NCBI GenBank assembly: GCA_902500745.1
Contig: CABVRS010000014.1
Coordinates: 1 to 39,648, forward strand
Reading direction: 5' to 3'
Origin: an uncultured Nitrospira sp.
GTDB taxonomy: Bacteria; Nitrospirota; Nitrospiria; Nitrospirales; Nitrospiraceae
DNA length: 39,648 bases
The position numbers and the translations under genes were made by a program. Numbering within the stretch: the stretch's first letter is position 1; each line of letters begins with the position of its first letter. Under the pieces are notes generated by a model. The model was not told where the DNA came from, made no database searches, and saw nothing but the letters and a program-made list of their open reading frames with translations. Shown piece by piece: positions 35,101 to 39,648 of this stretch.

Positions 35101-35693
35101 TAGTCGAGGATCGAGAAGTCGATCGGTTTGAAGCGACCATTGTTGGAGCCTTCAGCCGAACAGGCGGTTAGGCCACACACCATATCCATTTCGGCTCGTA
35201 GATCGATGTGATCGCCAGCCTTCGATATGGGCACACCGACAGTCAGTATTCCCCGTGAATCAATTTTCACATTCATAAATATATTAAATGTCGTGGAGAT
35301 GTCGGCTCCTGAAACGCCGTGCGCTTTTAGCGATAAGTAAAGATTTTCGAAACAACTTGGATGGTGGCCCTTGTGCTTGTACAGGATTTCAAACATTTCC
35401 TGGCTGCAGGGTGTTAGAAGAAAATCGTGCAGGCCGACCGTGTCTTGGATGATCGTGAACATTGGTTTGCTGGTGTTTGCATAGAGCACGTCACCCGTCG
35501 TTAGATAAATGCGACCCGCGTAATCTAATGAACGCCCAGATGATAGACGGCAATCACGATCGTCCTCTTCGAGCGCAAACAGGTCGGCGACCTGCTCGCC
35601 GACAGGGTCAATGACTCGCAATATCTGCCCCCGCTTGATCTTGAATGAGCGACCGCTCTGTGGAGGAATGCGAGTGATTGGAAAGATGGTCAT
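35100..35693 (-). CDS. DUF1989 protein (urea-carboxylase-associated / carboxyguanidine-deiminase-like)
   Basis: A 197-residue soluble protein. DUF1989 features are visible: the N-terminal QILRVIDPVGEQVADLFAL, then DTVGLHDFLLTPCS (His89, Cys96), HHPSCFENL (Cys114), FNIFMNVKIDSRGIL, and the closing VCGLTACSAE with Cys178 and nearby asparagines. In known systems two DUF1989 proteins form carboxyguanidine deiminase next to urea carboxylase; here only one is present and no carboxylase is near. It starts inside the stop of the GntA-like gene (ATGA) and is translationally coupled to it. The stop TAG uses the terminal C of the IS on the plus strand. Confidence 0.85.
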   Translation of the reverse strand: MTIFPITRIPPQSGRSFKIKRGQILRVIDPVGEQVADLFALEEDDRDCRLSSGRSLDYAGRIYLTTGDVLYANTSKPMFTIIQDTVGLHDFLLTPCSQEMFEILYKHKGHHPSCFENLYLSLKAHGVSGADISTTFNIFMNVKIDSRGILTVGVPISKAGDHIDLRAEMDMVCGLTACSAEGSNNGRFKPIDFSILD

Positions 35694-36532
35694 GTTGCGT
35701 CAGTATTGTACGGGTGAAAGGGGCAAGTCCAATCAGCTGGAACGGCACGGCCAGAATATTGACGGGCCTCTGAGTTTTCTCCAAAGCTCGTCAGCATCGG
35801 ATTGGTTGACCCCTGGAGTGCCATCTCACGTGCTCGGATTGTTTGTTTCATAGTTTCAAACTTTCCGCGAGCTCGTAGGCGGTCGAACTGTTCATGCAGG
35901 TTAAACACAATGGTTGGATAGGGGCGAGTTCGTGCCAGTCGTGAGGACTCAGGGTGCATCCCAATGACGTACATGGCTCGACCACCGATGCTGAACGAAA
36001 AATGATGACTTGTTGGGTCAGAAGCGACGCTCTTATCCCAGGCAAAGAAATTAGAATCAAGAGTGTGCATGGCTTGCAGTTGACTCCATAGCGTATCTTC
36101 GAAGTGCTGTTCCGATTGGATTACTGGTCCGCGGAACATTGCGACGAAAGTAATGAAATGGTCGTCGACGGCTGGGAATTCATGGCAAAACTCGTACAGG
36201 TCATGACAGACGGCGCGTGCGGCACTGTTAGAGGCTAGTTCGGGATATAGACCGAAGCGATAACTCTTTTGGCTGAATGCGGAGATCGCGCCTGTGCAGG
36301 GGAAAAACTGGCCCAAAATCTGATGTCTTAGTTGGGTATGGGCATCGGTGAGTTCGGCGTCGACCGACATGTCAGGCGCAATCGGTCTGATGATCTTCTT
36401 ATCATGGAAGGCTGCATAACTTGAGAACTGCTGGGCTACTGGATCGGCTGACAAAGGATTCCATGGTGTGACATCGTCCCCGAGGAGAGCGCCATTCGTT
36501 GCAAGTCCCATATGAGTGGAATCTCTTTGCAT
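35690..36532 (-). CDS. YqcI/YcgG-family protein, GntA-like heme-dependent N-hydroxylase candidate
   Basis: A 280-residue soluble protein of the YqcI/YcgG family. The best characterised member is GntA, which uses heme to N-hydroxylate the guanidine group of pre-guanitoxin. Shared segments are FFPCTGAISAF, YRFGLYPEL, DLYEFCHEFP, FVAMFRGP, HHFSFSIGGRAMYVIGMHP, VFNLHEQFDRLR, and the C-terminal SGRAVPADWTCPFHPY, which contains a Cys-Pro-x-His cluster possibly involved in heme binding. The ATG at 36532 is preferred (GAGGGG 7 bp upstream) over an extension into the preceding gene. The natural substrate is unknown; a guanidine-bearing molecule is inferred from the family and from the coupled DUF1989 gene. 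Confidence 0.8.
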   Translation of the reverse strand: MQRDSTHMGLATNGALLGDDVTPWNPLSADPVAQQFSSYAAFHDKKIIRPIAPDMSVDAELTDAHTQLRHQILGQFFPCTGAISAFSQKSYRFGLYPELASNSAARAVCHDLYEFCHEFPAVDDHFITFVAMFRGPVIQSEQHFEDTLWSQLQAMHTLDSNFFAWDKSVASDPTSHHFSFSIGGRAMYVIGMHPESSRLARTRPYPTIVFNLHEQFDRLRARGKFETMKQTIRAREMALQGSTNPMLTSFGENSEARQYSGRAVPADWTCPFHPYNTDAT

Positions 36533-36626
36533 GGTAACACCCCTCAGAAGCGCTCGGTGAAATGTGGAAATTCTTCGCTCGCAGGGAATAAATTCCTTCG
36601 TTACCAATTGATTGCCCGAAAGCCTC

Positions 36627-38291
36627 TTAAGTGTTGGTGCCCTGCGCATTGAAGCCGTCGAGATTTTCGGGTGAAAGTCGCAAGGCTGCGTTGCACCTAT
36701 CCGCTGTCCGATTAACGCAAAAGCAATAAAGCGCTCCATCCAGTATCTTCAACCATAAGAGTGGGAATCGGAAATTCGTTCCGGTGAGTTTAGATAGAAC
36801 ACCCTCCACGAAGTAGATGCCCGAAGCGCGCCGCAAATAGCTTACTTGCAGTATCGAATTTACCCAGCGAACAAGAGGCCACCACCACGTCGTAGAGCGC
36901 TTCATGACCTTTTCACGTACAAGGTAGTCAAAGAATTCACGCCGAAGGGTTTTGCCAAATGGGATTGAAGGCAGAGGGAAAAGCACAACGGAGCCATGTT
37001 TGGACTGACCGAATAAATGTCTCGGTACACCAGCTTCTTCAGCAATCCGCCGGGCGATGGGACGATCATACTTTGTCCTCAATCGCCAGGGGTTCATCTC
37101 AGGAGACTCTGTAATCTCCACAATGTCTGCTCGGCGGCGAGCCCCAATGAACGGCATCGGCAGATGGATTAAGCCGACGACGAGCCTCCACTCTCCCATG
37201 CCCGATCCCCCCAAATCCCCATGTCGCAAGTCTGGATTCAGACATGGCCACTCCACCTTGTCTGCTTTGGGTCTCCACAGCTCTCCAAGGACGCCGGTCA
37301 AGAGTACGCTGACCGTTGAGAGTTGATTCCCGATATCCATCAGGTTTGCATCTTGATTATGATGAAGCGCACAGTAGTACAAATATTCCTGGTCGAAGTT
37401 CTCCGTAAATGCGCGTCGATTGATTTGGAAGCATGGAAGGCCGAGCGAAGCGCATATTTCTGTACCATCATCACTCGGTAGATCCTTCTCCTCGTGATGC
37501 GCGAGGGAGCGCTTGCTCTTGGCGGTAGGAACGGTGAACACTTTGTCGATTCCTGAAGCGCGAGCTAACGAGTTCACTGCCGTCGAGTCGTATCCCCTTG
37601 ATTGGGTGGAAACGATCTGGAGCGGCCAGGTCCGTGCCATATCGCGTGCATTGGCGGCGATCAGTGCGTATTGGGCGTGTAAATAGTCACGGTATTGTGT
37701 AAAGGTAGTGAATTGCGGCGGCATCTGCTTTTCCAGTTCGATAACCTGATCACGAGAGACCTCCAGATTTCGATACATCAATCGGCGTATCTTGCCTTTG
37801 ATTGTTGGGATATCTCGTCGATAGTCATGTATGCCGGTAAGAATCGAGTGACAGATGGCTGCATAATCCCGGCAATGAGGATCCAAGCGATCTTGTGTAT
37901 GTGCCAATAACAAAGGCAAGGAATTGGAGACGGTGACACGATCACCGGCTTGGTCGTAGTACAGATGATCTGTTGTGGCGGCGCTAGGTACGAAGCGAAC
38001 AGCATTCTCGATCAGGAGGCCCCCTGAACCAAACATGCAATCTGTTGTTCCAAATTCACCGAGGTGAAAAGGCCCATTCCAGACACCTTCTACAAAAAAT
38101 GATTCATGCACTTCGACTCGTGGGCCGTGTACTAAAGTGATGATCCCGTTGGATTGGTCTGTTTCTGCCACCCATGCGAGCTGTGGTAACTGGGCTTTTA
38201 AAATTGACCGTAAGGTCCAGCGGACTTTGCTAGATTCATGAACCGGAATCGTCTGGACGGAACATTTTTGCTCAACCACCGGGTGACTCAA
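36627..38291 (-). CDS. Asparagine-synthetase-like protein without glutaminase active site
   Basis: A 554-residue protein with the two-domain layout of asparagine synthetase B relatives. The N-terminal domain (about 1-200) has no Cys2, so it cannot use glutamine as AsnB does, as in beta-lactam synthetase or lasso-peptide cyclases. The ATP-pyrophosphatase domain has a PP-loop written SRGYDS (231-236) instead of SGGxDS, followed by LTGVLGELW in place of the usual TGxGGDE. Catalysis may therefore be altered. The TTG start at 38291 has AAGGAGA 6 bp upstream. It is the first gene of the leftward operon, 94 bp ahead of the GntA-like gene. It could activate a carboxylate for amide formation; this is inference. 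Confidence 0.75.
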   Translation of the reverse strand: MSHPVVEQKCSVQTIPVHESSKVRWTLRSILKAQLPQLAWVAETDQSNGIITLVHGPRVEVHESFFVEGVWNGPFHLGEFGTTDCMFGSGGLLIENAVRFVPSAATTDHLYYDQAGDRVTVSNSLPLLLAHTQDRLDPHCRDYAAICHSILTGIHDYRRDIPTIKGKIRRLMYRNLEVSRDQVIELEKQMPPQFTTFTQYRDYLHAQYALIAANARDMARTWPLQIVSTQSRGYDSTAVNSLARASGIDKVFTVPTAKSKRSLAHHEEKDLPSDDGTEICASLGLPCFQINRRAFTENFDQEYLYYCALHHNQDANLMDIGNQLSTVSVLLTGVLGELWRPKADKVEWPCLNPDLRHGDLGGSGMGEWRLVVGLIHLPMPFIGARRRADIVEITESPEMNPWRLRTKYDRPIARRIAEEAGVPRHLFGQSKHGSVVLFPLPSIPFGKTLRREFFDYLVREKVMKRSTTWWWPLVRWVNSILQVSYLRRASGIYFVEGVLSKLTGTNFRFPLLWLKILDGALYCFCVNRTADRCNAALRLSPENLDGFNAQGTNT

Positions 38292-38575
38292 ATTGATTCT
38301 CCTTGCATGGTTTGCGGAGTCAACCTTGCTTGACGTTTTGGAAAACCTCGTTACGTTGTAGAAGAGTTACGCAATTAGTCTGGGTGGCCTACCTGTTGGC
38401 CCAACCATGCAGTGTCTAATGAAAATGAGTATGTAACTGCATACACCAAGGTGGCAATACATCTTTCAGGTTAAATAAATATGCGTAGTTCAGACTATGA
38501 AAAACGTCCAGAGTGATCGCAACTCATTGAAATCAATTTGAAATGTTGCATGAACAGGTGTCATGATGGGGTAGT
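38292..38575. other. Upstream region of the leftward operon
   Basis: This 284-bp AT-rich stretch must hold the promoter of the asparagine-synthetase-like operon. I see no confident -35/-10 pair and no gene. It ends exactly where the amoC fragment begins. Confidence 0.4.
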
Positions 38576-38853
38576 TGGCGGCGGTGGTGGGCCCGATGTT
38601 CATTCTGCCGAACGTGGGGCTGAATGAGTGGGGCCATGCGTTCTGGTTCGTCGATGAGCTGTTCTCGGCCCCGTTGCACTGGGGCTTTGTGACGTTGGGG
38701 TGGTGCGGGTTGTTCGGGGCGGCCGGGGGGGTGGCGGCGCAGATCGTGAGCCGCATGTCGAACCTCGCGGACGTGATCTGGAACAATGCGCCGAAGAGCA
38801 TCCTGGATCCGTTCCCCAGCCAGGTCGGCCCAGGGTCCAAGAGCGTCTACTAA
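38576..38853 (+). pseudogene. amoC 3' fragment (last ~92 codons)
   Basis: Encodes residues 179-269 of AmoC with no amino-acid change relative to the intact gene, ending at the same TAA. It lacks the first four helices and all copper ligands (Asp123, His127, His140). The in-frame TTG at 38575 is accidental. The upstream junction is abrupt (unrelated sequence before 38576). A product, if made, could not be an enzyme subunit. Confidence 0.92.
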
Positions 38854-38879
38854 GTCGGAGTTACTGGTCGTGTGAGGAG

Positions 38880-38914
38880 TCGGCCCGGAACTACGATAAG
38901 TGGTTCCGGGCCGA
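38880..38914 (+). terminator. Second copy of the amoC hairpin
   Basis: Exact copy of the 12-bp stem and 11-nt loop found after the intact amoC. The identity stops at 38916, two bases after the stem. Confidence 0.7.
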
Positions 38915-39059
38915 GCCGTGTTTGCCTCAGGGATCTCCTTCTTACACGAGAGTCACCTGTTATTGGAATGCGAAGGAATGGGCTCGATTGCGGGTAAAGC
39001 TGCCTATCACCCTTGCTCCCGTCAGGCTTATTTGATATGACAGCGGCTGCGATGGTGGC

Positions 39060-39648
39060 ATGAAAATACGTAGAACACTTAAAAAAGTTGATCGGGCTAA
39101 CTCAGGCTCGCGCAGTACTCGCCGACCTGTGGACTCCACTCGGTTTGAAAGCCTGAAGCGTCCACCACGCAGGTCTGTTCACAGCCGTTCAGGTCACCCG
39201 TCGATCTCCTTGCGGTTCGAAGTCAGGCGACCGCATGGGAAGAATGGTCAGGGTACTTCGAATGAAATCTCTTCTCGATTTGAAGCAGCCTATACACTCT
39301 TCAGGCAGCGACATCCCCACAGTGTCCCTATCACCGGACGGCAAATTCCTCCGGAGAACTGCTCACCTCTTGAGTATGTCGAATGGGCTATCTGGAAGGC
39401 GAGAGAGCGATGGAGTGATGCAATATGGGATAACTGGTTCTTAGGCTTCTATGAAACCCTGGTCAAATCCAAATCGCTCAAGGAGGTGTGCCAGGATCAA
39501 TGCCAATCCACCGACGCCGCGTATGCACTGCTCGGACTACTGCTGTGGGATGCCGACCGTTCCGAGCTTCAAACAGCGGCGGGAGAACACGTGGATGAAC
39601 GAGGGGAGCGTAATATTCTCCAGGAACAAGCACGGGAAGCCCTATGGC
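39060..39648 (+). CDS. Unrecognised protein, cut by the right window edge
   Basis: From the ATG at 39060 the frame stays open for 196 codons to the end of the window, so the gene continues beyond it. The N-terminal 60 residues are strongly basic (RRTLKKVDR, SRSTRRPVDSTR, KRPPRRSVHSR). The middle has a tryptophan-rich helical part (YVEWAIWKARERWSDAIWDNWF) and then an acidic helical part. I know no family for it. No strong ribosome site precedes the ATG, and an in-frame start further on is possible. Confidence 0.5.
   Translation, partial: MKIRRTLKKVDRANSGSRSTRRPVDSTRFESLKRPPRRSVHSRSGHPSISLRFEVRRPHGKNGQGTSNEISSRFEAAYTLFRQRHPHSVPITGRQIPPENCSPLEYVEWAIWKARERWSDAIWDNWFLGFYETLVKSKSLKEVCQDQCQSTDAAYALLGLLLWDADRSELQTAAGEHVDERGERNILQEQAREALW

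Larger units (their letters stand above)
38576..38916 (+). repeat. 341-bp direct repeat, right copy
   Basis: Second copy of 33379-33719 in the same orientation, offset 5197 bp, no gaps, two synonymous differences. It forms the right border of the island. Confidence 0.97.

Noticed and set aside
38575..38853. Short second AmoC-like gene as a functional isoform
   Set aside because: It lacks four helices and all copper ligands, has no ribosome site, and begins at an abrupt junction; it is a 3' fragment.
33740..39075. Similar short phrase TGAAAATAC(T/G)TAG after both amoC copies (33736 and 39061)
   Set aside because: Only about 12 bp match at different distances from the hairpins (about 20 and 145 bp); it could be chance.
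39235..39444. 69-codon open frame near the right edge
   Set aside because: It is out of frame with the longer open frame from 39060 and resembles no protein.

Overview
The window looks like a chromosomal segment of a complete ammonia-oxidising (comammox) Nitrospira or a very close relative. The main evidence is an intact AmoC (ammonia monooxygenase subunit C) at 32847-33656 with its copper-ligand set, among housekeeping genes whose style and GC-rich codon use fit Nitrospirota. No amoA or amoB lies next to it, so this is a stand-alone amoC copy. The assignment is from recognition of families, not from a database search.

Region 1 (1-16.9 kb) is core genome: the end of an NHL-repeat protein, asd, a DUF2905 membrane protein, a SpoIID/LytB-like protein and queA, then a reverse-strand SurA_N-type protein. 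An RDD membrane protein precedes a tightly packed cell-shape operon, mreB-mreC-mreD-mrdA(PBP2)-rodA, followed by rng, dprA and topA. Two related palindromic intergenic elements (1605-1775 and 5165-5288) sit in this region.

Region 2 (17-32 kb) is mixed. It has a PagL-like outer-membrane lipid A deacylase, an aldehyde dehydrogenase gene broken by a single TGG-to-TGA change, a TetA-like MFS exporter, two small unknown genes, a DCC-family thiol oxidoreductase and a Sel1-repeat lipoprotein. An AT-richer patch (23.7-25.3 kb) carries what looks like an orphan polymorphic-toxin C-terminus with two paralogous candidate immunity genes. Then come an ABM-like protein, a VapBC toxin-antitoxin pair with an operator-like inverted repeat, a DAACS symporter, an ATP-grasp/zincin gene pair, a low-molecular-weight phosphatase and ttcA.

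Region 3 (32-39.6 kb) is the most interesting. A membrane-anchored periplasmic protein, whose predicted mature form could start with histidine, lies 42 bp upstream of amoC. The last 278 bp of amoC plus its downstream hairpin (341 bp in total) occur again at 38576-38916 with two synonymous differences. Between the two copies lie an intact IS5-family element and a three-gene, leftward, lower-GC operon. That operon encodes an asparagine-synthetase-like protein without a glutaminase site, a GntA-like (YqcI/YcgG) heme-dependent guanidine N-hydroxylase relative, and a DUF1989 protein (the family that includes carboxyguanidine deiminase subunits). It is therefore a candidate N-hydroxyguanidine-type biosynthetic or nitrogen-metabolism island bracketed by duplicated amoC 3' ends. 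The IS sits exactly in the stop codon of the DUF1989 gene and changed it from TAA to TAG without altering the protein. A further unrecognised gene runs off the right edge.

I saw no tRNA, rRNA or CRISPR array in the window.
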